Positions 35,208 through 45,241 of a stretch of 64,000 bases of DNA are shown here, piece by piece. The notes beneath the pieces were generated by a model. It was given only the letters and a program-made list of their open reading frames with translations, was not told the DNA's origin and made no database searches. Source of the DNA: Paenibacillus cremeus (GTDB lineage Bacteria; Bacillota; Bacilli; Paenibacillales; NBRC-103111); assembly GCF_007786445.1 (NCBI RefSeq), contig NZ_VNJI01000017.1, positions 1 through 64,000 on the forward strand, read 5' to 3'. Position 1 is the first letter of the stretch. Every line of letters begins with the position of its first letter. The position numbers and the translations under genes were made by a program.

Positions 35208-35238
35208 GGCCAAGTGTTCGCTGCACTTGGTCTTTTTA
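35208..35238 (+). terminator. Second intrinsic terminator downstream of the toxin
   Basis: CCAAGTG, loop TTCGCTG, CACTTGG then TCTTTTT. It backs up the previous hairpin and isolates the leuS leader. The following 245 bases up to the leuS promoter show no gene. Confidence 0.75.
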
Positions 35239-35484
35239 ACATTTTAACATACAACCAACCGCTTGAACAGCACTTCCTCACATCCATCGCAGCACGAGTT
35301 GAGCTAGGCACAAGAGCATTCCCCAGAGGGGGAGCGATAAGGCGAGTCCATTCAGTAATCCTCTCATCGGTCGACCATCCCTTGAAATAAAGAAGCTTAT
35401 TACAGAGTATGGTCAGCAAGAAAGCATCGTAACCTTCGGGTTATGAAAAGGGTTTCTGCCTAGACGCTACTAAGGATTCTAGAA

Positions 35485-35513
35485 TTGACTTCATTGCAAG
35501 TTTTTCATATAAT
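35485..35513 (+). promoter_or_regulatory. Sigma-A promoter of leuS
   Basis: TTGACT (35485-35490), exactly 17 bases, TATAAT (35508-35513). Transcription should start near 35520 and run into the T-box leader. Confidence 0.9.
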
Positions 35514-35519
35514 GAAGCA

Positions 35520-35797
35520 TAAGTTGGATACTTTTTCAAAGGCAGTGACAGGAAGTAGTAGCTTGATTCCCATTTTTCAGAGAGCCGGTTGTAAGGGTGG
35601 AAGCCGGTAAATGGAGCAGCGAACTCGTCTTGGAGCCAGAAGGTGAAGGATGCGTGCATCCCGAGCCGGATCGTCGACCCCGCGTTAAGGGGCTTGAGTG
35701 GGTTTTGGGCAAAGCATGCCTGAGATCAACTAGGGTGGTACCACGGGAATTCAAGCCTCTCGTCCCTAGCGTTTGCTAGCGATGAGGGGCTTTTTTG
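35520..35797 (+). promoter_or_regulatory. Leucine T-box leader of leuS
   Basis: A complete T-box riboswitch that senses uncharged tRNA-Leu. Stem I shows AGTAGTAG-type and AGAGAGCCGGTTG...GGTGGAAGCCGGT distal elements; GAA-CTC-GTC holds the specifier codon CTC (Leu) at 35624-35626; the T-box AGGGTGGTACC is at 35732-35742; and a terminator (GCCTCTCGTCCCTAGCG paired with GCTAGCGATGAGGGGC, T-run to 35796) lies just before leuS. Uncharged tRNA-Leu stabilises the antiterminator and allows leuS transcription. Confidence 0.95.
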
Positions 35798-35824
35798 CAT
35801 GAATTGAAGGAGGCATAGGTTAAG

Positions 35825-38275
35825 ATGACGCAGGACAACAGAGAGCAGCAGGGGTATAACCCATTAGTTATTGAGCCCAAGTGGCAAAAGTATTGGGATG
35901 AGCACAAAACCTTCAAGGTGCTGGAGGATGACAGCAAGCCGAAGTTTTATGCACTGGATATGTTCCCGTATCCGTCGGGCGCCGGGCTTCATGTAGGCCA
36001 TCCGGAAGGCTATACCGCTACGGACATCGTTTCCCGATATAAAAGAATGCGCGGCTACAACGTGCTTCATCCGATGGGCTGGGACGCGTTCGGGCTGCCG
36101 GCGGAGCAGCACGCGCTGGATACAGGGCAGCACCCGCGTGAAATTACGATCAAGAACATCAACAACTTCCGCCGTCAAATCAAGTCGCTGGGCTTCTCGT
36201 ACGATTGGGATCGCGAGATCAGCACGACCGACCCGGACTACTACAAGTGGACGCAGTGGATTTTCATTCAGCTGTATAACAAAGGGCTCGCTTATGTAGA
36301 TGAAGTGCCGGTGAACTGGTGTCCGGCGCTGGGCACCGTACTTGCGAATGAAGAAGTCATCGACGGCAAAAGCGAGCGCGGCAACCATCCGGTTATCCGC
36401 AAGCCGATGCGCCAGTGGGTGCTCAAAATTACCGAGTATGCTGAGCGTCTGCTGGAGGATCTGGAGGAGCTTGATTGGTCCGAAAGCATCAAAGATATGC
36501 AGCGCAACTGGATCGGCAAATCGAAAGGCGCGGAAGTGACGTTTGCCATTGAGGGCCAGGAAGGTGAGGGCCTGAAGGTGTTCACGACGCGTCCGGATAC
36601 GCTGTTTGGCGCGACCTATTGTGTACTGGCGCCGGAGCATGAGCTGGTTTCCAGCATCACCACGCCGGAGCAGGCCGCAGCAGTGAAGGAATACCAGGAG
36701 CGCGCAGCACGCAAGAGCGATCTGGAGCGTACCGACCTGGCCAAAGAGAAAACGGGCGTGTTTACGGGCGCTTACGCTGTCAATCCGGTTAACGGCGCAA
36801 GAACGCCGATCTGGATTGCCGACTATGTGCTCGCCGGCTACGGTACGGGAGCGATCATGGCGGTGCCAGGGCATGACCAACGCGACTGGGAGTTCGCTAA
36901 ACAGTACGACATCGCAATCATTGAGGTTGTGCAGGGCGGCGATCTGACGAAAGAAGCGTTTGCCGGCGACGGACCGCATGTGAACTCCGACTTCCTGAAC
37001 GGCTTGAACAACGAGCAGGCGATCAGCAAGATGATCGAGTGGCTGGAAGCGAACGGCAAAGGTCAAGGCAAGGTAACGTACCGCTTGCGCGATTGGCTGT
37101 TCAGCCGTCAGCGCTACTGGGGCGAGCCGATTCCGATCCTTCATCTGGAGGACGGCACCATGAAGACCGTTCCGGTCGATCAGCTGCCGCTGCTGCTTCC
37201 GGATGTCGACGCAATCCAGCCGTCCGGTACCGGCGAATCGCCTCTGGCCAACGTCACCGACTGGGTGAACACGGTGGATCCAGAAACCGGCATGAAAGCA
37301 CGCCGTGAGACGAACACGATGCCGCAATGGGCGGGCAGCTGCTGGTACTACCTGCGGTTCATTGATCCGAAGAACAGTGACGCGCTTTGCTCGCCGGAGC
37401 TGCAGCGTAAATGGCTGCCGGTCGATCTGTATATCGGCGGCGCCGAGCATGCCGTACTTCACCTGCTCTATGCGCGTTTCTGGCATAAGGTGCTGTACGA
37501 TCTCGGTGTAGTGGAGACGAAGGAGCCGTTCTACAAGCTCGTGAACCAAGGGATGATCCTGGGCGAGAACATGGAGAAGATGAGTAAGTCGCGCGGCAAC
37601 GTCATTAACCCGGACGAAATCGTAAATGCCCAAGGGGCGGATACCCTGCGGATGTACGAAATGTTCATGGGACCGCTGGAAGCGACGAAGCCTTGGAACA
37701 CCAATGGCGTCGATGGTACGTACCGCTTCCTGAATCGCGTATGGCGCTTGTTCGTTAGCGAGGACGGCTCGCTCAGCGAAAAGATCAGCGCGGACGAGAT
37801 CACGGGCAGCGAGGCGTTCAAGCGGATCTGGCACCGCACCATCAAGAAGGTGACGGAAGATTTCGAGGCGCTGCGCTTCAATACCGCGATCAGCCAGCTG
37901 ATGATTTTCGTCAACGAAGCATACAAAACGGATCGTCTGCCAAAAGCAGCGATGGAGAACTTCGTACAGCTGCTGTCCCCGCTGGCTCCGCATTTGGCGG
38001 AAGAGCTGTGGGAGAAGCTGGGTCATTCCGAGTCGGTTACGTATGTGAACTGGCCGGTATTCGATGAGGCTTGGACCGTCGATAACGAAGTGGAGATCGT
38101 GATCCAGGTGAACGGTAAAATTGCCGAGCGTGCTACGATCGCAGCCGAAGCAGATGAAGCGTCCATGCAGGACTTAGCGCTGGGTCTGGATAAAGTGAAA
38201 GAGCTTATGGCCGGCAAATCCGTCCGAAAAATCATCGTAGTAAAAGGCAAGCTGGTTAATATCGTGGTGGGCTAG
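35825..38275 (+). CDS. leuS: Leucyl-tRNA synthetase
   Basis: 816 residues, normal for bacterial LeuRS. HIGH motif as HVGH (56-59), KMSKS at 585-589, editing (CP1) domain with the T-rich [14 protein letters not shown], and a C-terminal anticodon domain. It charges tRNA-Leu. ATG follows AAGGAGGCA. Regulated by the T-box just upstream. It lies between yqeM and comER. Confidence 0.98.
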   Translation: MTQDNREQQGYNPLVIEPKWQKYWDEHKTFKVLEDDSKPKFYALDMFPYPSGAGLHVGHPEGYTATDIVSRYKRMRGYNVLHPMGWDAFGLPAEQHALDTGQHPREITIKNINNFRRQIKSLGFSYDWDREISTTDPDYYKWTQWIFIQLYNKGLAYVDEVPVNWCPALGTVLANEEVIDGKSERGNHPVIRKPMRQWVLKITEYAERLLEDLEELDWSESIKDMQRNWIGKSKGAEVTFAIEGQEGEGLKVFTTRPDTLFGATYCVLAPEHELVSSITTPEQAAAVKEYQERAARKSDLERTDLAKEKTGVFTGAYAVNPVNGARTPIWIADYVLAGYGTGAIMAVPGHDQRDWEFAKQYDIAIIEVVQGGDLTKEAFAGDGPHVNSDFLNGLNNEQAISKMIEWLEANGKGQGKVTYRLRDWLFSRQRYWGEPIPILHLEDGTMKTVPVDQLPLLLPDVDAIQPSGTGESPLANVTDWVNTVDPETGMKARRETNTMPQWAGSCWYYLRFIDPKNSDALCSPELQRKWLPVDLYIGGAEHAVLHLLYARFWHKVLYDLGVVETKEPFYKLVNQGMILGENMEKMSKSRGNVINPDEIVNAQGADTLRMYEMFMGPLEATKPWNTNGVDGTYRFLNRVWRLFVSEDGSLSEKISADEITGSEAFKRIWHRTIKKVTEDFEALRFNTAISQLMIFVNEAYKTDRLPKAAMENFVQLLSPLAPHLAEELWEKLGHSESVTYVNWPVFDEAWTVDNEVEIVIQVNGKIAERATIAAEADEASMQDLALGLDKVKELMAGKSVRKIIVVKGKLVNIVVG

Positions 38276-38296
38276 AGCAAGAGCAGCCTCAGCTAA

Positions 38297-38342
38297 CTAA
38301 ACAAATAACCGCACGAAAGCGCCCATAGGCGTTCATGCGGTT
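38297..38342 (-). terminator. Terminator between leuS and comER
   Basis: AACCGCA (38307-38313) pairs with TGCGGTT (38336-38342) with CGCC/GGCG inside. The TTATTTGTTT tract appears on the minus strand, so it mainly ends comER transcription. Confidence 0.7.
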
Positions 38343-38370
38343 CATAAGGAAAAGACGTGAAAGCATCGCG

Positions 38371-39204
38371 TTAATCGACTTGGGTCCCGAATAACCGGGC
38401 TTCCACCTTTTCCACTTCTTCTTCGTATTTGGAATGAGTTGTGCGGATCAAGTCGTAAAAGACGCCGCACAGCTCTTTTTCCATTATACGGAGTCCTTCG
38501 GCGGTAATGCCGCCTGGAACCGATACGCGTTTCTGCAGCGAAGCGGGGGAGAAGCCTCCGGTGGTCAGCAGCTTGCCGGTACCGAGAGTCATTTCGCTGG
38601 CGAGCTGCGTCGCTTCCTCTTCGGAGATGCCGGTCTCCGCTACAGCGGCCTCGACGAACTTTTGGACGAAGTAGGCCAGGAAGGCCGGACCGCAGCTCGA
38701 CAGGTCGGAGGAGATCCGGGTATATTGCTCGGAGACACGGATCGGTGCGCTGATATGCGAGAGCATATTTTCCAGCAGCTCCTTATCCTCGGGCGTGAAT
38801 CGGTCACCGTAAATGCAAAGGGTAGCTCCACTCAGCACATAATTAGTGATGCTCGGGATGACCTTGGCGATTTTGCAGGGGAGCAATTCCTCTAAATGCC
38901 GGATCAGCACGGGGCTGGTAATGGAGACGATGAGCTTAGAGGAATCGACGGAGTTGGCGATATCGTCAAGGACGGCTTTGAATTCACTGGGCTTGATGCA
39001 TAAGAACAGCAGGTCGGAGAGCGATGCGACTTCCATATTGGAACGGGCGACTTGAAGGCCCGCATAGGTTTCGGCCAAACGTTCGGCTTTGCTGATTGTG
39101 CGGTTGGTGGCCACAATTTGCTCCGGATTGAGTGCTCCGGATTGGATGAATGCTTCGATGAGAATGCTGCCCATGCTGCCAGTTCCAATGAATCCTACTC
39201 GCAT
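38371..39204 (-). CDS. comER: ComER, pyrroline-5-carboxylate reductase-like protein
   Basis: 277 residues. The N-terminus MRVGFIGTGSMGSILIEAFI is a NAD(P)-binding Rossmann fold and the C-terminal helices (SSCGPAFLAYFVQKFVEAAV, GTGKLLTTGGFSPASLQKRVSVPGG) form the P5CR dimer domain. ComER is known as a late-competence-locus gene affecting sporulation and biofilm, not competence itself. Divergent from comEA as in Bacillus. ATG 39204 was chosen; the frame is open for another 118 codons upstream but that part is antisense to comEA and does not fit the family. Confidence 0.93.
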   Translation of the reverse strand: MRVGFIGTGSMGSILIEAFIQSGALNPEQIVATNRTISKAERLAETYAGLQVARSNMEVASLSDLLFLCIKPSEFKAVLDDIANSVDSSKLIVSITSPVLIRHLEELLPCKIAKVIPSITNYVLSGATLCIYGDRFTPEDKELLENMLSHISAPIRVSEQYTRISSDLSSCGPAFLAYFVQKFVEAAVAETGISEEEATQLASEMTLGTGKLLTTGGFSPASLQKRVSVPGGITAEGLRIMEKELCGVFYDLIRTTHSKYEEEVEKVEARLFGTQVD

Positions 39205-39314
39205 AACCATCACTCCCAAGAGTTTTTGCGATAGCAACATTTTTACTCGAAAGGCATCGGTCAAGAAGTGCATTGAGGTACGTAGAGGTGCAGCCTTCTT
39301 AAAATAGGTATGCG

Positions 39315-41232
<1,918 letters not shown>

Positions 41233-41247
41233 GGGAGCATACGCATC

Positions 41248-41760
41248 ATGACAGCACGCAAGGATTGGGATACTTACTTTATGGACATGGCCTATATGGC
41301 CTCAACCCGTTCACAATGCAGCAGACGGCATGTGGGCGCCGTGCTCGTACAAGGAAAAAAGCTGCTGGGTACGGCCTATAACGGCGCGCCGATGGGAGTT
41401 CCGGATTGCTCGGAGGCCGGCTGCATGCTGGTGGAGGAATTTGAGCTGGTGAAGCAGGACGGAGAAGAGCAGGTGGTCAAAAAGCAGCGTTGCATCCGGA
41501 CGATTCACGCGGAGCAGAACCTGCTGCTGTTTACGGACCGCGAAGACCGCGAAGGCTCCGTCGTCTATGTAACCGACCAACCGTGCTGGACGTGTGCCAA
41601 CATGCTGGCGAACAGCGGGATTGTTGAAATCGTCTTTCATCGCTCGTATCCCAAAGACAGCGAGAAGGTGAACGCGCTCATGGAGCAGCGGCAGCTGAAA
41701 TTCCGGCAGCTGGAGCATTATGAGCCCCCGGCGGGAACGATCGCGGAAGTCCGCAATTAA
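41248..41760 (+). CDS. comEB: ComEB, dCMP deaminase
   Basis: 170 residues. Zinc site His87-Ala-Glu89 (TIHAEQNLL) and Cys113/Cys116 (PCWTCANML), plus RRHVGAVLVQGKKLLGTAYNG. Deaminates dCMP to dUMP. 15 bases after the sulfhydrylase gene. Confidence 0.95.
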   Translation: MTARKDWDTYFMDMAYMASTRSQCSRRHVGAVLVQGKKLLGTAYNGAPMGVPDCSEAGCMLVEEFELVKQDGEEQVVKKQRCIRTIHAEQNLLLFTDREDREGSVVYVTDQPCWTCANMLANSGIVEIVFHRSYPKDSEKVNALMEQRQLKFRQLEHYEPPAGTIAEVRN

Positions 41761-41783
41761 CTATAAAGGAATCGATGAGGAAG

Positions 41784-41819
41784 AACCTCTATTCGCACAC
41801 AGCGGGTAGAGGTTTTTTT
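41784..41819 (+). terminator. Intrinsic terminator between comEB and comEC
   Basis: AACCTCTA pairs with TAGAGGTT, seven T follow. The 3' end of the comEA-metY-comEB run; read-through would still be needed, or a separate promoter, for comEC. Confidence 0.82.
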
Positions 41820-41855
41820 GCGTGCTTATTGTTAAATTAGCAAGGAGGACATGGG

Positions 41856-42773
41856 ATGAACGATAGACCGGTAGCCGGAGTGGCCCTTTGTTTCGTACTC
41901 GGCTATGTACTGGCCTTGGTGTGGCCAAGCCCCTGGTTTACGCTGTACCTGACACTCGGAGCGGGCGTGCTGGGCTGCGCGGTGCTTCTGTTTCAACCGG
42001 CCGGTAAAATGCTGCTTCTGGGTGCACTGATCATCACTGGGGCGGCCGGATGGTATGGCGAAACCACTCGTCATAACGTGTCGGCGATTTCCATAGGGGA
42101 AAGGGACGAGGCGGAGGTGCGGCTCTCTGGACGGATCCTAACCCCTGTAACGGTCGATGGGGATCGAGTCAGCCTCCAAGCTGCAGCTGTTAATATCGAT
42201 GCTGGAGATGGCAGTGTGACGCCCGTTAGCGCAGAGGGAGAAAGGCTGCAGCTGTCGATCCGACTGTTGGAAAAGGAGGAGCAGGATGCTGCAAAGGGGT
42301 GGCAGCGAGGCGATCGAATCGTGCTCTCGGGCACCTTGAAGCCTCCGGCGGAAGCCCGAAACTTCGGCGGCTTCGATTATCGCCGTTATTTGTTCTACCA
42401 GCGGGTGCACTGGCAGGTCAACGCCAAAGGACTCGGCTCCGTTCACGTCACCCCTCCAGGCCAGGGGGAGTGGGGCCTATGGCTGCCGCTCCGCTGGAAC
42501 GACCGGCTGAGAGACCTCTCAGAGCAGGTAGAAACACTGTTCCCGCAGGACCAAAGCGGATTTATGAAAGGCATGCTGATCGGCATCACGGATGAGATCG
42601 ATCCGAAGCAGTTTGACCTCTTTTCGCAGCTAGGTCTGACGCACATCATTGCCATCTCGGGACTCAATGTGGCAATTTTTTTAGGCTGCATCCTTTGGCT
42701 GCTTAGGAGATTAGGCTTGGCACGAGAGACGTATTACCTTATCGCCATTGGTGTCGGTCACCAAATGGATTGA
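41856..42773 (+). pseudogene. comEC: Truncated comEC (N-terminal 300 residues)
   Basis: The frame encodes the standard start of ComEC: two or three TM helices, the DUF4131/OB-like segment and the beginning of the competence TM domain (TDEIDPKQFDLFSQLGLTHI, IAISGLNVAIFLG). It breaks off at ETYYLIAIGV followed by foreign residues G-H-Q-M-D and a stop. The rest of the channel (normally about 750-800 residues, including the metallo-beta-lactamase-like domain) is absent in the window. A dyad TTGGTG-tcggt-CACCAA (42748-42764) lies at the break. ATG follows AAGGAGG. The gene is presumed non-functional. Confidence 0.9.
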
Positions 42774-42797
42774 AAATAGCGCCATAAAAATTGAAAA
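42769..42797 (+). repeat. Imperfect 29-bp direct repeat, copy 1
   Basis: Begins ATTGAAAATAGCGCCATAAA; 25 of 29 bases match the copy at 42998-43026. It lies at the comEC breakpoint and belongs to a wider set of TTGAAAA motifs between 42769 and 43110. Confidence 0.7.
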
Positions 42798-42997
42798 AAA
42801 CCTGCTTGAAAACGCTTATGTATCAAGGAGGAAAAGCAGAAAACTTGAAAAATGCACCAAACCCGAACTTTTGTTCTCGTTTGATTTTAGACACTTTTCT
42901 CATCAAGTTTGAAAAAAGCCTGATTTGGGCTTTTTTTGCTCTATTATATTCTCACTGCCTTGTAAAAAGTTTTTTCAGGTTATTGGCTCTCATAATG

Positions 42998-43026
42998 ATT
43001 GAAAATAACGTCAGAAAAAATGAAAA
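42998..43026 (+). repeat. Imperfect 29-bp direct repeat, copy 2
   Basis: Begins ATTGAAAATAACGTCAGAAA, 229 bases from copy 1. The intervening DNA holds further TTGAAAA motifs and a symmetric hairpin AAAAAAGCC-tgatttg-GGCTTTTTT (42912-42937). Confidence 0.7.
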
Positions 43027-43133
43027 TTAAGTTTGAAGAAAGCTTGTTCTGACTGGAGATAATCAAAAGTGATGATAATCACTATGAGTTATCGCCAAAT
43101 CCGTTGAAAACCGTTGTTAACAATTTTTATTAG

Positions 43134-43180
43134 TGTTTACTCGACAAAACTCGAGACAACATCATAAAACGTGAGACAAA
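43134..43180 (+). repeat. Possible Tn7-type transposon end
   Basis: The stretch starts TGTTTACTCGACAAAACT and contains AAAACTCGAGACAAC (43147-43160) and AAAACGTGAGACAAA (43167-43180), two 14-15-base repeats spaced by 20 bases. TGT ends with tandem 20-22-base protein-binding repeats are the known form of Tn7/Tn5053-type ends. No transposase genes or second end are seen in the window, so this is a suggestion. Confidence 0.35.
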
Positions 43181-43440
43181 TGAATTTAAAGTCTATTGAT
43201 ATAATTCTTTAATGAAACAGATGGATATAGTCGATTTGATTGCCATACTCTTGCATGGTAATATTAGGACGGTTATGGTGAAAGGATAGAGTTCCTTCAA
43301 ATGGTTCTTTATATTAATGAAAGACCTCATTAGGAAGCTGCAACAAGAGCTTTTTGAGTTACCTAAGGATCAATGTTAATCTGTGAGAGTGACAGCACGC
43401 ATGTTTTTTCATTGTTTTTGGGTAGAGGGGGACAGTGACA

Positions 43441-44598
43441 ATGCAAAGCGTAAGATACAATCATACAGTAATATCGAAAAGCGAGCCATGTCCATGCGGA
43501 AGTGGCGAGTTATATAGGGCATGTTGCTTAAGAAGAAAGGATATGGAAATACCTCGCGAAAGAATGGAGGAAAACCCCGGTTTTCTGAACCATTTCATTT
43601 TGAGTAGGCTGACCACGAATAATTTAGCAGTGTGCTTACATCCGAATCAATCTGAATGCCAAGGGGCTATAAAAAAAGCACATGCACTTCAAAATAATCG
43701 TATTCTTTCTAAAATTGATGTCGGCAACCATGTTTTGGTTGCAAAACAAAAGGTTGATATAAACGGCGTAACCATGTTAATGGAACGTGAAAGTAGAAAC
43801 AAAGCGACGACATTTACAGGTTTTTGCGATAAACACGATACTGAAGTGTTCTTAGATATTGAACGCGGTGATTATACGGGGACTCAAAAGCAAAACTTTC
43901 TTTTTGCTTATCGTGCATTCGCTCAGCAGTTTCATAAAACGCAAGTGGCTATGGCTACACATAGACAACTTGCCCATGAAAGACCTTCATTGCTACGAGA
44001 AAGTGAAGAATTTGTTATGCTGTATCGTAATCGTCAGCTAGAGGTTAAGGATATGGATGAGTATAAGGCAATATTCGATGAAGCGCTTCTACATGATAAG
44101 TACGAGACAATTGAAACGCTTAACTTTGAATTGCCGACGGAGTGTAAATTTGCAATTTGTGCGGCGTTCGCTTTAGAGCGTGATGTCTTAGGTCATCAAC
44201 TCAATGACGTCACTTCGTTTGAAGACGAACGACTTAAATCGGTCTTTATTACGGTATTTCCTGCCGAAAACAAAACACACATTCTGTTTAGTTGGTTAAA
44301 AGAAGAGGATGGATTTTTTTCCAAATATAAAGAACAACTTATAAAGCTTAGCCATGAGCAATTACAGATATATCTCAATAACTTGATTCCTCTGTACACA
44401 GAAAATATTGTTATGAGTCCGTTGTTATGGGATAAATTGACCCCTTTCAGTCAACGGAAATTCATGCGGCTTCTTACGGCAAATTTTCCACGTATGGATG
44501 CAACCATGGAGGATATGATTGAGAGTATGAATGAATTGGATAAAGTCCGTAGGGAACCACTGACGAAACCTGGCTTTGATTTATTTAAGCAGATCTGA
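43441..44598 (+). CDS. SEC-C motif protein with treble-clef/HNH-like zinc site
   Basis: 385 residues. The N-terminus has a SEC-C zinc motif CPCGSGELYRACCL (17-30). Next, Cys65, Cys73, His81 in CLHPNQSECQGAIKKAH, then TFTGFCDKHD with Cys129 and His132, looks like a second zinc site of HNH/treble-clef type that I have seen in uncharacterised bacterial proteins with the pattern H...L..I...G..V...A.TF.GFC..HD. The rest is helical, without membrane segments. ATG 43441 has AGGGGGAC about 9 bases upstream. It has its own terminator. It opens the AT-rich island. Nuclease or nucleic-acid binding is a guess from fold only. Confidence 0.7.
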   Translation: MQSVRYNHTVISKSEPCPCGSGELYRACCLRRKDMEIPRERMEENPGFLNHFILSRLTTNNLAVCLHPNQSECQGAIKKAHALQNNRILSKIDVGNHVLVAKQKVDINGVTMLMERESRNKATTFTGFCDKHDTEVFLDIERGDYTGTQKQNFLFAYRAFAQQFHKTQVAMATHRQLAHERPSLLRESEEFVMLYRNRQLEVKDMDEYKAIFDEALLHDKYETIETLNFELPTECKFAICAAFALERDVLGHQLNDVTSFEDERLKSVFITVFPAENKTHILFSWLKEEDGFFSKYKEQLIKLSHEQLQIYLNNLIPLYTENIVMSPLLWDKLTPFSQRKFMRLLTANFPRMDATMEDMIESMNELDKVRREPLTKPGFDLFKQI

Positions 44599-44603
44599 CT
44601 CTA

Positions 44604-44625
44604 GGGAGGCTATGCCTCCCTTTTT
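44604..44625 (+). terminator. Intrinsic terminator
   Basis: GGGAGGC, loop TAT, GCCTCCC then TTTTT, five bases after the SEC-C gene stop. Confidence 0.92.
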
Positions 44626-44865
44626 GAATTGTATTAATATTATACGCTGCAATTCCAACCCATTTAACTATGAAAATGATATCAAGCATTTAACAACCAC
44701 CATTAAAATCTACTGCCATACTAACTCGCTTGTATTAACCTATTATTTTTCTGATGTTTGAGAAACAGACAGCCTTCTAAATGAATACGGTTTGAATATA
44801 CATGATTAACAAGTGCTTTTATCGTCAATTATGAGGATATAAATGTTATTTTGGAGGTCGAGAAT

Positions 44866-45123
44866 ATGAATTCAAGAGTGGTACAAGCTAAGCTCCTCAT
44901 AACCTGTGAGGTCGTAGTGGATGATGACCTAATAAAAAATATTGAAGATCAGTATACCGAAGTCAAAGATGACGAGGACGCCGCCGCGCAGGCATTATTT
45001 GCTTTTCTTAACCCAAAGTTGCCTACAGAAGATCAAGTAATTAAATCTTCCGGTGCTTGGGATGGAGTATGTGATTTTAAAGACAGATTTGCCAGGCTAC
45101 AATTGACGTCATTAAATGATTGA
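44866..45123 (+). CDS. Small acidic hypothetical protein (85 residues)
   Basis: Not recognised. It starts M-N-S-R-V-V-Q-A-K-L-L-I-T-C-E-V-V-V and is strongly acidic in the middle (EDQYTEVKDDEDAAAQ), with mixed beta and helix and no membrane segment. ATG 44866 follows GGAGGTCGAGAAT; an upstream TTG (44851) is inside that site. It has its own terminator and precedes the NA37 gene by 118 bases, so it may be separate. Could be an antitoxin-size regulator, without proof. Confidence 0.6.
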   Translation: MNSRVVQAKLLITCEVVVDDDLIKNIEDQYTEVKDDEDAAAQALFAFLNPKLPTEDQVIKSSGAWDGVCDFKDRFARLQLTSLND

Positions 45124-45157
45124 GGAAGTGTGGATATTATTCCATGCTTCTTTTTTA
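45124..45157 (+). terminator. Intrinsic terminator
   Basis: GAAGTGTGG pairs imperfectly with CCATGCTTC, followed by TTTTTTATTT, directly after the acidic small protein. Confidence 0.8.
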
Positions 45158-45241
45158 TTTGGAAAAAAATTCTATTCGAATTTCTTTCTTTATGGTATCT
45201 TTAAGAATGGAATTTACATATTACAAGGGGAGCGTTAGATT

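Larger units (their letters stand above)
42774..43440. other. AT-rich junction region, no gene
   Basis: 667 bases between truncated comEC and the first island gene. It holds eight or nine TTGAAAA motifs, the paired direct repeats, a bidirectional hairpin near 42925, and a possible transposon end (43134-43180). A 79-codon frame through the repeats is not a credible gene. Confidence 0.6.

Noticed and set aside
35864-38026. A 720-codon open frame on the minus strand opposite leuS
   Set aside because: It is a shadow of leuS caused by high-GC codon bias; no RBS, no family, and leuS is certain.
42791-43030. 79-codon frame in the junction repeats
   Set aside because: TTG start without RBS, runs through the direct repeats, no recognisable protein.
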